64,000 bases of DNA from Trichostrongylus colubriformis (Eukaryota; Nematoda; Chromadorea; Rhabditida; Trichostrongylidae). The notes under the pieces were generated by a model. That model did not search any database, was not told where the DNA came from, and was given only the letters and a program-made list of their open reading frames with translations. The stretch covers positions 52,718,727 through 52,782,726 of the forward strand of contig OZ022259.1 in the NCBI GenBank assembly GCA_963978905.1, written 5' to 3'. The position numbers and the translations under genes are program-made. This document shows positions 35,812-47,429 of the stretch, piece by piece (position 1 is the first letter of the stretch; each line of letters opens with the position of its first letter).

Positions 35812-36859
35812 TTGGACTGGGGGATAAGTCCCCGCTGTTTTTTATCCCCGTTTTTCACATTGTTTCCTTCATCTTTCGACAAAGCTTATATATGCTTTCG
35901 ATGGAGCTTTTTTGCTCTACAAAATGCTATATCTGTTTTTCGATTACTTCGACTGTCTGATATTCACAAGGTTTGAAGATGAAGTATGCTGAAGGCTAAA
36001 AATTGGCACTTGCGCACCTTATCTTTCTCGTTTGTCATTGAGATCAAAAAATGTATGTATATATATGTTTCGATAGAGCTTTTCCATCTCTACAAGGCTA
36101 TGTATACGGTTTTTGTTAGAATTGATTTTGCTATTTCTAAACATTCAAAAGTCGACGAAATCGAGCATTTTCGATTACATCTGTCAAAAATGCTCGATTT
36201 CGTCGACTTTCGAATGTTTTAAAAAATAGCAAAATCAATTCTAACAAAAACCGTATACATAGCTCTGTAGAGCTAAAAGAGCTTTACCGAATGATGGGAA
36301 GATCCCTGCAAAAAAAATTGTTTTTATTACGTAATTTGGAATTGAAAAACAGGTGAAAACTTATGCCTATATGCTAAAATTTGAGAGGATTCAAAAGATG
36401 GGTGCTATCGTCTTGTAGAGCAAAGAAAGCTCTATCGAATTCATATATGCACATCCTCTCCAATCTCGACGGTAGGCGAGGAAGGGAGATAACGAAAGTG
36501 CACACTTTTGCGAGTACTGCATTTGTGAGTCTTAAATACAGCAAAAAGTTGAGCGATTGGAATAAAAGTTAGTACCATTCTGTAGAGCTGAGAAAGCTCT
36601 ATCGAAACATATATATACATACATTTTTTGATCTCAATGACAAACGAGAAAGATGAGGTGCGCAAGTGCCAATTTTTAGCCTTCAGCATACTTCATTTTC
36701 AAACCTTGTGAATATCAGACAGTCGAAGTAATCGAAAGTAGCATTTTGTAGAGCAAAAAAAGTTCTATCGAAAACATATATAAGCTTTGTCGAAAGATGA
36801 AGGGAACAATGTGAAAAACGGGGACAAGAAAAACAGCGGGGACATATCCCGTAACCCAA
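35812..36859. mobile_element. Complete foldback TA element (reference copy)
   Basis: This 1048-bp element has termini TTGGACTGGGGGATAAGTCC and, on the complement, TTGGGTTACGGGATATGTCC. TA is on both sides, and an empty site in unit 5 (GCGGTATTTACAGATTTCGC near 56885) confirms the insertion. It is one large imperfect inverted repeat. Left-arm modules, a palindromic core at about 36145-36210 (TCGACGAAATCGAGCATTTT) and mirrored modules are separated by small hairpins (TAGAGC-loop-GCTCTA) at about 35895, 36075, 36268, 36415, 36580 and 36750. It is non-coding. The TA duplication and GGGTTGGGGAATAAGT-type ends suggest cross-mobilisation by a mariner/Tc1 transposase. Confidence 0.8.
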
Positions 36860-37350
36860 TACAAGTTTCGCCCCGAGTGGTTATAGAACTGCGTTAGAAA
36901 CAAAAGATCCTTTCCAAATCTTTCTTCTGTAGTCACTTAACTTAAGAACAGCAAAAGAATTATGTATTCTCCTCAGCACGATTATACAGCCACCTGGAAA
37001 TTGTCAACCAAAGCATAGTGCGAAATGTTTGTGAAAACAAGAACGGAATGTATTGAACGAACGCGCTTTCGTACATCAACACCAAATTCCAGCTTGAAAG
37101 CACGAAAAATTTCCCTTCATTCTTCGAAGATGACGCTTTTCCTTTTCTGTAGATTGATATAACACACTAAACAAACTAAAGTTTGACAATGAAGAAACAC
37201 CAATAAGAAAAAAACAATTTGGCAGTTTTTTGGTGTTCAATTACTAACTGAAAATTACGGCTACTTCATCTCTTACGAAGTTTTCCTGTAAGTTTTTAGT
37301 TAACTGAGTGCCACTCTTCAATGACAGCATTTTTTTAACTTTCAATCCAT
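36860..37350. repeat. Tail of unit 3
   Basis: It is colinear with 56889-57360 of unit 5, from TTTCGCCCCGA to CAATCCAT/CAATCCCTCGG. It contains no recognised gene. Confidence 0.6.
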
Positions 37351-37359
37351 TGGATGAAA

Positions 37360-39480
37360 GTAGCTAAGTTGTATCATTATGCAGAGCAGTGTAGCTTCAC
37401 TTTAGTAAGGCATAACCCAATTTCAGAGGTCCGCAGTATCGCGTGGTTTTTTGCGTGGGTAGGTATCGCGCGATGGGTAGGTCTTTTGGGGGCAAGTCTT
37501 TACGGAATTACCCTTTGCTTTAGCAGTAATGAAGAGGAGGGAAATCTTCATGAAAAGTGAAGCGGAAAATTTCGCCATCAAGCGAAGAGGACATGTCGGA
37601 TCGATACAGTGCGTAAGTCATGATAACAGAAATGTCCTTGAACAGTGCATGAGTCATCAAAACATTTGCGAAAACCTCCCACAGTGGGAGAAGCGCCTTT
37701 GAGTGGGCGAAGCTTACAACAAAAGCCGTAGTTTGATTAAAGCACAACCTAGAGGCTCCGTAAGGACTGCAAAGGGATGGATATAGTGCATGTGTGAAGA
37801 AGTAAGGAGCGCGCTGAAACGAAGCTACGTCCCCCCCCCCTCACAGTGGGCGGCGTGTACTGAAAAATTCGCTACTCAGGCGAAAGAATACTAATTCAGT
37901 TCCCAAAAACAGATCCTTGAAAACGCTAGGTTAAGGTCAATAATGAATTCATGGGAGAGGTACCCTTGCAAAGGGCAGAACGTAAGCTGCGTGGCACCTA
38001 CTGTGGGCATAGTGTGAGCTGAAATAATGGGTTTTCAGGCCTTCGCGTTTGGTTCTGAAAAGGCCAAAAAATCAGGAAAAAATGGTTTGTGGTCAGTGAT
38101 GCGATTCTGAAGGAAACAAAAGAGACGCCCTCGTCATGGATGAGGCCATCCTTTATGGATGGTACGTAAAATAAAAGTGCGTAGCTTGGTTCTGGTACAG
38201 CCTAGAGATAAGTAGGATATACAGTAGGATAGAGGCGTACAGGATAGGTAACTTTGCCTCTCCCAAAAGGAGATCTTATAGAGGGATTAGTGAGTCATGA
38301 ACAGTCATGGGCGCACAGACATTAGCTCAGGGACTCCTAGTCCTTTGATATCGTTCCCTAGTGCCTCAAGGTAAAGAGATAAGGAGATATGGGAGGTTAT
38401 GACGGGTGGGTAGACTATGGTAAAGAGGAAGCTATTAGAGCTGTTAATGGCGGTGATAGGGGTGATATGAGTAATGACGGTTCTTAATGTGAATCATCCA
38501 CACATTACGAACCGTCCAGATGGAAGTCAAAAGTCTAAGAAGATTAGATATGGCCAAATTCACGGTGAGGGGAACGCCTTTAGCGTTAGCAGAACACCTT
38601 TTTCAACAGCTGGCAGCCGTTGTAACGTGGCTCGCCTTTTCTTATCGAGACTAGCCCCCTTCATAAACCATGGGAAAGAGGTACTATTCTCGCATTTTTG
38701 TCCCTTTTTTCTTTACTTTTGGATCTCTAGGCACTTCGACTTTCTTTTCTTATTCGGCCCCAACGGGTCCTATACTGGCTTTGAGAAGCACTCTTCAGTC
38801 GGCGGGGTTCATGAGTAGGTTTTGTATCACTTAGGTTATTTTCAGCGGCTATGATGGTTGAAAGTTTGACTGCAATTATTCCGAACACCACGAATTACCC
38901 ACACACCGGAGCTTCCTTTTGCACCCCTCCCCCAATACGCGCGTGGAAATCCGAGCCCGACCTACTATCAGTCGCCTCCGTTTTTCTCCCCGTCCCTAAA
39001 CCGCTCTCAAAACTGTTTGCAATTTTACAGTGCGTCCCACATGATCAATTAATGCGCCGCCCACTGTGGGCGGGCCCCCACTCATTGTAAGAGTAATCAA
39101 GATAGCTTGGAATGGGTCATTTCTACTGATTTTTCCTAATCTTTAGGATGCGTTGAAACCGAGTTACGAATTTTTGTTGCACGGACCGCCCATTCCGGGT
39201 GCGCTCCGTCTACTGTGCCTAAGATTCTTTCTTGACCTTCAGAAACTCATCGCTGACTTAAATCCATCTTCTCTCCACGTTTAAGGCACATTCGAACCCA
39301 CGTAACAATTTCCGGTCTGAAAACGGAACATCCCAGTGCAGGCCCCGCCTACCGTGGGCGGAGCATAACTTGGTCCATGTGTGGCTTTTACTTCTTGTCC
39401 CATGCCTAGCCCATCCCAAACTTCTCCATCTCCACAGGTCTTTTCTCATACCTAGTATCGTGACAGACCGAGGGACGGAG
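37360..39480. repeat. 2-kb dispersed repeat, copy 1
   Basis: It is colinear in the same orientation with 61685 to the window end, from TATCATTATGCAGAGCA through CCTAGAGGCTCCGT, TAATGGGTTTTCAGGCC and TTTTTCAACAGCTGGCAGCC to ATTCTTTCTTGACCTTC. The copies differ by indels: this one has extra sequence near 38200-38290, and the other has a hairpin element at 62010-62083. GTGGGCGG palindromes recur (37846, 39057, 39345). No gene is recognised. Confidence 0.65.
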
Positions 39481-39510
39481 GGACGGACAGACAGACGAAG
39501 CGTTTTATAC

Positions 39511-41077
39511 AGTGCGTTTCATAATTATAAGGTAACCCCTGAAATTCAGGTTTTCTCGACAACACTCCATTTAGGAATCTTTTCACTCCCATAGACGGAT
39601 TCCTCACCTGAAATAACCCCCGTGTCCGATTTTTGGTAGCAGTCTCGTTTACCTCATGTTTTTAAGAGTATTTTTTGCGTTTTTGCACCGTTTCATAATT
39701 ATAAGGTCACCCTAAAAAAAGAAAAAAATTGAGGCCCTGGCGGGTCTGTGATGGTAGATTTGTCTTCCAAATACATCTTCGAGATACATATTCAACCGTC
39801 TTGTGGCTAGCTACTATGTTCCGAGAGAAAAGCCCGGATTTGGGTTTGTTGTGGTGCTAGGCTCAGTTTGAGAGAAATTCCAAAACAATCGGAAGATTCC
39901 TGTGCTCAGTTAGATGACATTTGAGGGATTCGGTGTCTTCAGATGCTTTCCAGGTTCTGGACTCCCACGTGAGATTATTATCATTAACGAGGAAAGGATT
40001 GTGGGGGCCACTTCCTACACCACTTCCTCCATGGACCAGATTTGTTTGGAGTTAAACCATTTTTAGTCCGGAACCACAGAGTGTACAGCAGCGAGGAAGA
40101 GCAGAAACATCACTGAAGAAATAACAAAGTAGTTTCCGAGGCCTACAGCATCCCATAAGGTGGAACGACTCCAATTCATAAAGATGTTCTTGAGCACGGA
40201 TTGAACGAAACTGAATTTGCATAGCAGTTGCGCCCTGAATGCGAATAATTCCATCCGAATTGTACTTTTGAGTCTGAAAATACTCTATTTGTATAGTGCT
40301 GACGAGTAGAGGTAGTATTAGCTTGGTATGAGAAGTGCGCCGTTCTAGCGGAGCCTTGGCAATTTTTCTGGGAGAAGGGTGATGGCCTAAGTGGTTTTCG
40401 GCAATGAGGTTGCATTGAACCTTGCCTTCGAAACCTGCAGAATGGACTCTAGAAACTGCTAGAAGATCTTACGAAGAAATCAGTCACTTTTTGGAGCCGA
40501 GCGGCTCTTCATAATTGCGTCTAACAGCATGACAAGGCTGCTGTTCACGTAGGTCATTCAACGGAATCGTGGTTAAAGTTCCGAAATACGGACCTTCAGC
40601 CATAGATAAAATGTAGTCTTGGTCTCAGTTCCATTTGGGAGATCTGGAAGACATCGCCGCAAAAATATTTGCCTCAGTAATTGCCAATTCTGGGAAGCAA
40701 AGCTGTTGGAACAGGCAATGGTTGAAGACTGGAACAATATCTGTGGTGAGGTTCTCCGAAATTTCTTTTCTACTTCACCGAATCTGTTTGTTAGTGTCGT
40801 TCTCAAACAGGAAAAGGCCACAGATTATGAGCTTTTTCGCATGCGCTGCTAACTCCAGCAAATTTTCTGTTTCTGCGGGGTGACCTTATAATTATGAAAC
40901 GGCACAAATCAGAAATATTCATGGAAATATCGGGCTAAAAGGTAATGTCATTAAAACTAGTATGGAAGGGTTTTCTGTGGTGAGGAATCTGTAAAAAATA
41001 CTTAAAAAATTTTCGGCTGGCTGTGTGTTGTGAAAACCGAAAATTTGGGGGTGGCCTTATAATCATGAAACGCACTG
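39511..41077 (+). mobile_element. Tc1-like element with nested inverted repeats
   Basis: It has TA on both sides and ends CAGTGCGTTTCATAATTATA and, on the complement, CAGTGCGTTTCATGATTATA. CAGT ends and TA duplication are typical of the Tc1 group. A second inverted pair, CGTTTCATAATTATAAGGTC, lies subterminally at about 39690 and 40900. The plus strand carries a decayed transposase. The right end is immediately followed by the TA of the foldback element at 41084. Confidence 0.75.
40500..40870 (+). pseudogene. Tc1-like transposase, C-terminal remnant
   Basis: Three frames must be combined to read it. Near 40530 it reads KAAVHVGHSTESWLKFRNTD, corresponding to the DNAxxH motif with the second catalytic aspartate lost. 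Next comes LEDIAAKIFA (40640 on), corresponding to the ENLWG-like segment. Then AMVEDWNNICGEVLRNFF and KATDY form the C-terminal helix region. Frameshifts and stops rule out function. Confidence 0.65.
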
Positions 41078-41083
41078 TATATA

Positions 41084-43000
41084 TTGGGTTGGGGAATAAG
41101 TCCCCGCCGTTTTTTTCAACCCCGTTTTTCACATTGTTCCCTCCATCTTTCGACGAAGCCAATAAATGTTTTCGATAGAGCTTTTCTTGCTCTACAGAAT
41201 GCTACTATCTGTTTTTTTTTATTTCTTTGACAACCTAATATTTATGAGGTTTGGAAATGAAGTGAGCTGCAGGCAAAAAAGTGGCACTAGCGCACCTCAT
41301 CTTTCTCGTCTGTCATCAAAATCAAAAAATGTATGTGCATATGTTTTCGATAGAGCTTTTTCAGCTCTACAAAATAGTACCACTCCTCATTCAAATCGTT
41401 CAAGTTCTTGCTGTTTTTAAGACTCACAAATGCAGTACACAGCAAAAGTGTGCACTTTCATTCTCTTCTCTTCCTCGCCTACCATCGAGATTGGAGAGAA
41501 TGTGCATATATGTACGCATTCGATAGAGAATTTTCGCTCTACAAGATGATACCACCCACCTTTTGAATCCTTTCATATTTATCATGTTTGAATAAGTTTC
41601 CTCAATTTTTCAAATTCAAAATTGCGTAATGAAAATGAAATGCTTTGGCACAGTGTTTTGGAACATTTGATAGGAAATTTTTCGCTTTACAAGATAGCGT
41701 TCACGGTTTCTTGATAGCATTAATTTTTGCCACTTTTCAGATCATTTCAAAGAAGTGTCAAGTCGACGAAATCGAGCATGTTCGACACGAAAATGCTCGA
41801 TTTCGTCGACTTGACACTCCTTTTAGATGATCCAAAAAATGGCAAAATTTAATTCGAACAAAGTCCGTAAACACTATCTTCCCCTCTGTCCTGTATATAG
41901 CGCTCGCTTATTATACAATACGGGGCCAATACATTTACTCAGAAAGGTCAACATCGGATGTGGGTTACAACGACAAGATTTCAAAAAAATTCATTCCCGA
42001 AAGATCAATCGAAAGCTTTCACAAATTCATTCAATGCATTACTGTGAAAGGCGCAAAAAGTCGCGAGCAGTAACAGAAGAACTACAACCATGTAAAGAAA
42101 GCCCATTCAATAAACATGAACAAGGAATACAAGATTCACAGTTTTCCAATCATAGATCGCAAGCCTGACATTTACTATGCAAGATCAATTAGTAGTGATG
42201 GCGCGAAAACGATGTTGAATTGGTTTGTTCGATCGCCGCTTAAACTGTCACGGCATCCGGATAACACCCACACCTGTTGCCCACCTCCTGGAAATGTCTA
42301 CACTGTTCGTCAGACTTGTTTTACCTTAGAGTTGATGCTGAAGGAGAAGAAATTGCAAGATTGCTGAACGCAAACGACAACTGACTGATCATTCATTCTG
42401 CTATGAAGACTCCACTGGTTTGCATCGAGGTCGAATACTTCAACGGTATTCTGAGACCAGTACCCGTCAAATCCACCTATGGCGTACATTCTTTCGTTTA
42501 CAACGGCCAATCCTACCTACCAACAAATGACTTTCACTTACAATATACGAACAAATTGATGAAAAAATATAGTGCGCAGCTCACAGCAGATCTCTTGCAG
42601 TTCATAGCCGCCACGGCCGTCCATTCATTGGTGAGGGGGTCGTATTTTTCAACTGAACTCAACTCATGAAGTGAGCGGTCCCATCCTCCTGCTGCATATA
42701 ACCGACCATCTAACACTGCAGTTCCCGGAGAACATATGCAAACATGTGCACATACATTTTTTGATTTTGATGACAGACGAGAAAGATGAGGTGCGCAAGT
42801 GCCACTTTTTTGCCTTCAGCTCACTTCATTTCCAAACCTCATAAATATTAGGTTGTCGAAGAAATCAAAAAACAGATAGTAGCATTCTGTAGAGCAAGAA
42901 AAGCTCTATCGAAAACATATATAAGCTTTGTCGAAAGATGAAGGAGACGATGTGAAAAACGGAGTTGAAAAAAACGGCGGGGACTTATTCCCCAACCCAA
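41084..43000. mobile_element. Foldback TA element enclosing kelch exons
   Basis: The termini are TTGGGTTGGGGAATAAGTCC and its exact complement at 42981-43000, with TA on both sides. The left arm (41084-41345) is mirrored by the right arm (42735-43000). After the left arm come the modules and palindromic core (about 41755-41818), then unit-specific sequence with the last kelch exons (42248-42731). The sequence then switches to the right arm near 42732. The element is 1917 bp against 1048 bp for the empty form. It is either a capture event or a shrunken kelch unit that once lay between two arms. Confidence 0.75.
42248..42731 (-). pseudogene. Kelch-like gene fragment, copy C
   Basis: Three exons correspond to the last three of copies A, B and D: a truncated exon (42731-42585; [18 protein letters not shown]), then 42516-42386 ([19 protein letters not shown]) and 42287-42248 (GVGVIRMP and stop). 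Splice sites and frame are intact where present. The fragment begins at GTTCTCCGGGAACTGCAG, where the foldback arm starts, so blades 1-4, BACK and BTB are absent. Confidence 0.75.
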
Positions 43001-44615
43001 TAGTAGAGATGTCACATATTCCCATCATATAATCATAGCTATATGAAGCCGTGGTATAGCCCTTATCGCCCTTTATAGTCAAAGAATCAAATTAGATGTA
43101 TCGCTTAGATCACTTGATAATGAACCTTATCCTTGATAAATACTAAAGTAGAATATAAATTTTATTCAACAATGATTGAAACCATGCAAATAAATGATCA
43201 TGATTTAGGAGAAATTCAACAGAACAATCAATTGCGTGCATAGTTACAGTTTCTTCTTAGCAGCCAATTTCATAACAGCATCCAAATCTACTTGAAAGAA
43301 GTATAAGCACAGAGAATTCAGTAAAATGGAAGTGAGGTTGTTCCAAACAGGTCCTTCGCAAAAGACACATCATAAAAAGGCCCGACTAGGCAGCGCTCAA
43401 ACTCTTCAAAACAGAATTAACCGAGTAAAAAAGCAAAGTTAAGGCGACAGTTTAGAGATGATATTCTCAATGCGGTAAAGAGTGGCTTGAACAGTAGCTA
43501 CAATTGACTAAATAGTCGTCGTTACCTGACCGGGGTCTGGACAACATGAATACCAGTAATTATAAACTCATAATGAAACCGTCCATTACCTCTTATTTCC
43601 TTGCTTTCTGGCGACCGAACGTGAAACCCATCGAGAATGTTGCACCAAGGCGGTCCAATATATTCGCCAACGCTTTCTTGGGAATCACACAGACCGCGGT
43701 ATCTGCTCGTGACATAAGTTGATGCAGCATCCTACAATGAACTAACTGTATGGGAATAAAAAACGGAACATTGAGTATCTTCATGCTCATTGGGATGCGC
43801 CACGCACTTCAATTCCGGCGGGAGTCCTTAAAACCGGGTTTTAATGGCTTTCACTAACCTTACCACGCATCTTTGGTAAACATGGTTTACCGAGACCGAT
43901 GAGGGGAAGACTTTATCGATATGGGTGAAATTCGATCCTTGGACCAAAAAATGTGGCAATATCCCCTAGTTCATTGCTCTATATCTGCCTAATGTTATTC
44001 AAATACCTTATTAATATAAGGTCATCGTTTTTGCTGACCACAGACGAAATTTTCCTAAAAATCTACCATTCACCTCTTCATAATGGATAAAGCTATCCTA
44101 CCTTAGCAAGACTTATTACTTTTCATTTAAAATTTTTTCTTGAATTTATTGATTATTCATGCAGAACTCACAATAGGTACAGGTTGTAATGACAATAGAT
44201 GATTGTACAAATCGTCATTGTCCGGTTGGCGCAACCATTTAAGGAACACATCCATCATACCTTCCAAATCCTGTAATGACTTCAATTAATGCACTGTCAT
44301 GATTCTACATGGTACAATGCCTCACCTACACCAATGCCAGGCGTAAAATAATTCACTATTGCTGCAATTGCACACATCATACTCTATGCAGAATCTTTTT
44401 TCACGTCCCACACCTACCACCTTTAAAACTTTGCTATCCACGATTGTCCACGAGCAGTTATCCAAAACGGCCCTCCACGCGGTGGAGGGCATGTAGAGTG
44501 CATAGAGAAGCGATGGCACGGGTTACTGTAGGTGGAGCAAGGTGACAGTGTACCACATAACATTGTATGAACAACTTTAATAAATGGCATAAAAAAATCT
44601 ATAATCAAGATAATT
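43001..44615. other. Mostly single-copy DNA with one possible exon
   Basis: No repeat or recognised gene is seen apart from the exon-like stretch at 43593-43755. A perfect 9-bp-stem hairpin, GCCCTCCACGCGGTGGAGGGC less one flanking base, lies at about 44470-44490; its role is unknown. Confidence 0.4.
43593..43755 (-). CDS. Possible exon of an unrecognised gene
   Basis: On the minus strand a candidate acceptor (CCCATACAG) precedes an open stretch reading LVHCRMLHQLMSRADTAVCV, then ALANILDRLGATFSMGF and a stop after FGRQKARK. The composition looks protein-like. Two further minus-strand stretches nearby (about 43455-43517, TVQATLYRIENIISKL; and about 43252-43300, DLDAVMKLAAKKKL with stop) could be neighbouring exons, but the frame does not join cleanly. 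The family is unrecognised. Confidence 0.25.
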
Positions 44616-44795
44616 ATTAGGTTGGCAACTAAGTAAGTGCGGATTTCTAAATACTGCTTTTTTTCCTCAAAACTGCTTTCCACAAAATTTCTTCTGTACA
44701 TATATATGTAGTACAAGTCCACACGCATCTATATGTATTGTTGTCTTCCATCTCCCGGATAACCCTTTTCGGCAAAATAAAAATATCAAAAGTCA
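44616..44795. mobile_element. Mariner end fragment, second family
   Basis: TTAGGTTGGCAACTAAGTAA is a typical mariner terminal repeat, next to TA. The following 160 bp match the untranslated leader of the element at 25035. The transposase region and the other end are missing. Confidence 0.65.
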
Positions 44796-44861
44796 CCTCT
44801 TTTTCAATTCCAATTTTTTTCTTTGAATGGCGTTAGACAGGGAAAGGGAAAGGTGGTAATT

Positions 44862-45356
44862 ACAGCAAAAAATCCAACAAATGGAATAAAAATGTGAAGC
44901 AAGTGAAACGTTTGGTTTTCAGCCACCAGTTCTGGTCAAGGTGCGCCTTCAGCCATTGTATCACACTTGCTCATCCACTGCTTGTCTATTTATTGGGGAC
45001 TCATCGTATTTCGAAACCTTCGTCTTCCTAAAATAGGATGCCTTTTCTATTCCTTGTGAAGACCCAGGTACGCCAGTTCAATTTTTCTTTTTAGTATGTT
45101 TTATTTGATTGGAATGCGGGATCACCATAAGATCTGATATCAAATAAAGGTAAGCGTTATTATACTAAGCGCAATATATAAAACGAAATATTATTTCCAA
45201 TGAAAAAACCGTGTTGATTACTCAAAGCGTTTTAACATTAAGAAAAAAGGGCTCAAAGGTGTAAAGGTATAAACCCCACCCACTCATCACAAGCCACGCC
45301 CCTAAAGCAACGCGGGGAAATCCAGTGAACTGCTTCATACCGTGTACCGTAACGTC
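44862..45356. repeat. 500-bp dispersed repeat, copy 2
   Basis: It is nearly identical to 17985-18495, in the same orientation. The flanks differ immediately on both sides (right flank CAGAGTTCAC here, ATATAAAAGTGG there), so the boundaries are sharp. Confidence 0.6.
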
Positions 45357-46514
45357 AGAGTTCACTTTTATTACCAATACTATTCCGCTTTTCGTGGATA
45401 GAATTTAAGATGACCATGCTTTGAAAAATTTGTGAAATCGTGAATAGTTTCTCCAAGAAAAATTGTCCCACTTAGATTTGTCTGATTTGATTTTTACTGT
45501 TTTTTATGGATCAATGTGGGCAACATGATGATCTTTGAGTTCTCGCAGCTAATTGGGGTCACCTCGCACCCCATGTGCGAGGCAAAAGTAATTAGGTACG
45601 AAGAAGGCGTGGTCGTACCAATAACCAGCGACCCATGATGACATAACAACTATTTCTCTGAAGGACCTCTTGGTACCAGCCCCTAGCCTCCTTAGCGGAA
45701 TTCCAGCCGACTGCGGCTAGTCGTACTGATCGCGTCGCGAGTGCGACGCCTCAAAGCGAAAATTAGATATAAGGCTGCGCACCCAGTGGCCTTTAACGAT
45801 GGTCTGTGCTGCTAAGTACAGTCCTTATCCTGAAGATAAGGTAGGCGTGTCCCATGCAGCTCGTTTCCCGCGCGACCTCGGCGGCGTGCGTGTACGACTT
45901 ATCCGCCGGCATGTGTGTTCCATCGTCACAGGCCCTGTTCCACTCGGGGTCCAATCCCACGGGTGTGCAATTAGTAACGCGCCTTTGATCACTGCACAAG
46001 TGCTGCAAATTTACTGACTTATCTGCTTTTCCAAATTTCATTACCAATTTGGCACACATAAAAGTCATAATATCTTTCTGTGGTCTATGCCGGGCGATGG
46101 CATCGCTGTCTTTTTCATCGATTGTTCCTCAAAAGCCTTGTGTAGGACAAAACCGAATGAAAATGAAAAAAACAAAAAAAGACATGAAAAACAAAGTCTA
46201 TTGAAGTGCCGTCAGCAATTGAACTAGAAGTTAGAGCGTGGCGCATCCTAGAACGAAATAGACTGATGCCGAAAGCTTTGCCTTTGATCGGCATGAACCT
46301 TACACACTCAAGCATTGCTTTACGTAAACTGTTACAAAAACAAGCTAACATGCATATATGTATACTCCATTTCGCAGCACTTGATTGGGCGTGGCCTACG
46401 GACTGGGGTGAACGTGTATCAAACTCTCTCACCCCGCCACACACTCTCACTCTCGCTACTCACTCAAGCCCGCAGGTCACGCCCAATCAAACGTCGCGAA
46501 ATTGACTGTATGTA
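45357..46514. other. No recognised gene
   Basis: No family motif or repeat unit is seen. Short frames on both strands (45793-46068 minus, 46206-46505 plus) show no supporting features. A short inverted pair, ATTGGGCGTGGCC / GGTCACGCCCAAT, brackets 46385-46494. Confidence 0.4.
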
Positions 46515-46524
46515 GTGCAGGGGC

Positions 46525-47029
46525 GGCTCCACGGAAAAACTCACCGGCGAGCGTACGCGGCGCGTGTTAGGTGACGTCACAGCCAACGCGCGGCGCGATG
46601 ATTTGACGATGGCGTGCGCTCCTATCACTGCAGTTCAATGAGGGTAACCTTGTCGAAACTTAGCTAATACACTAGGGGAGGGCACATAATGATGCTGCAA
46701 GCTTTGCTGCTTTAACAGACATACGACAGCTGGGAGAGCCGACCTTCTTCGGTGTGACCACCCTGTCCAGCCGCCTGGTTTCACCTCAGCCCAATGATTT
46801 AGAAGTTTCAGGAAACTACGATAGCTCCGTCCGATGTATAACCATGCGGGGAGATACAGACTAGAAAAGGGCCAGTTATCTCAGGGCTTCGGTGAAGAGA
46901 CAGCAAGGTTATTCTCATTGAAGCACAATATTTGTAGCGCAGGCCATCACACAACGTCGCCTCGCGCGGTGACTTTGGCGTCACCAGCACGCGCCGCATG
47001 CGCGCGCCGGTGAGTTTTTCCCTCCCCTC
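46525..47029. mobile_element. Mutator-like element with 10-bp TSD
   Basis: A perfect 10-bp duplication, GTGCAGGGGC, flanks it (46515-46524 and 47030-47039). The inverted termini share GGAAAAACTCACCGGCG, then GCGGCGCGTG and GGTGACG with small differences, over about 50 bp. The outermost nine bases match poorly. It is 505 bp, GC-rich and without coding capacity. A 9-11-bp duplication and extended TIRs fit non-autonomous Mutator-like elements (inference). It is inserted in a SINE-like sequence (TAGTGCAGGGGCTAGGTGCT .. GGATCAAATCTC). Confidence 0.7.
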
Positions 47030-47429
47030 GTGCAGGGGCTAGGTGCTATGGTGGCACTCGAATGGCCGCCGGATCAAATCTCAAATAGAAACACCGAAAC
47101 TTGTTTCCCTACTGTTAGCTATAACTGACACGACCCCAATGGCACAAATAAATTTAGTTTTCAATTTCTTGTGAATACGTATTCAAATGCCGTAGAAAGG
47201 CGGCGCATCACGCATTTATGGGATATTGGTTAACACGTCGCAGAGATTCATTGGTGTTAGGTAACCTTTATTCTACGCCTTTTTTTATTTTTCATTTGGC
47301 ATTCACCATTTGTTAGTAAGGGTTAGTGCCGTAATCGATGCGATCCTGAATAGAAAATCAGCTTATTAAAATGGAGAAGTCTTTATAAAATTCAAATGCA
47401 ATTTCAAAGATTAGAAGAGGCGTCAGTAA

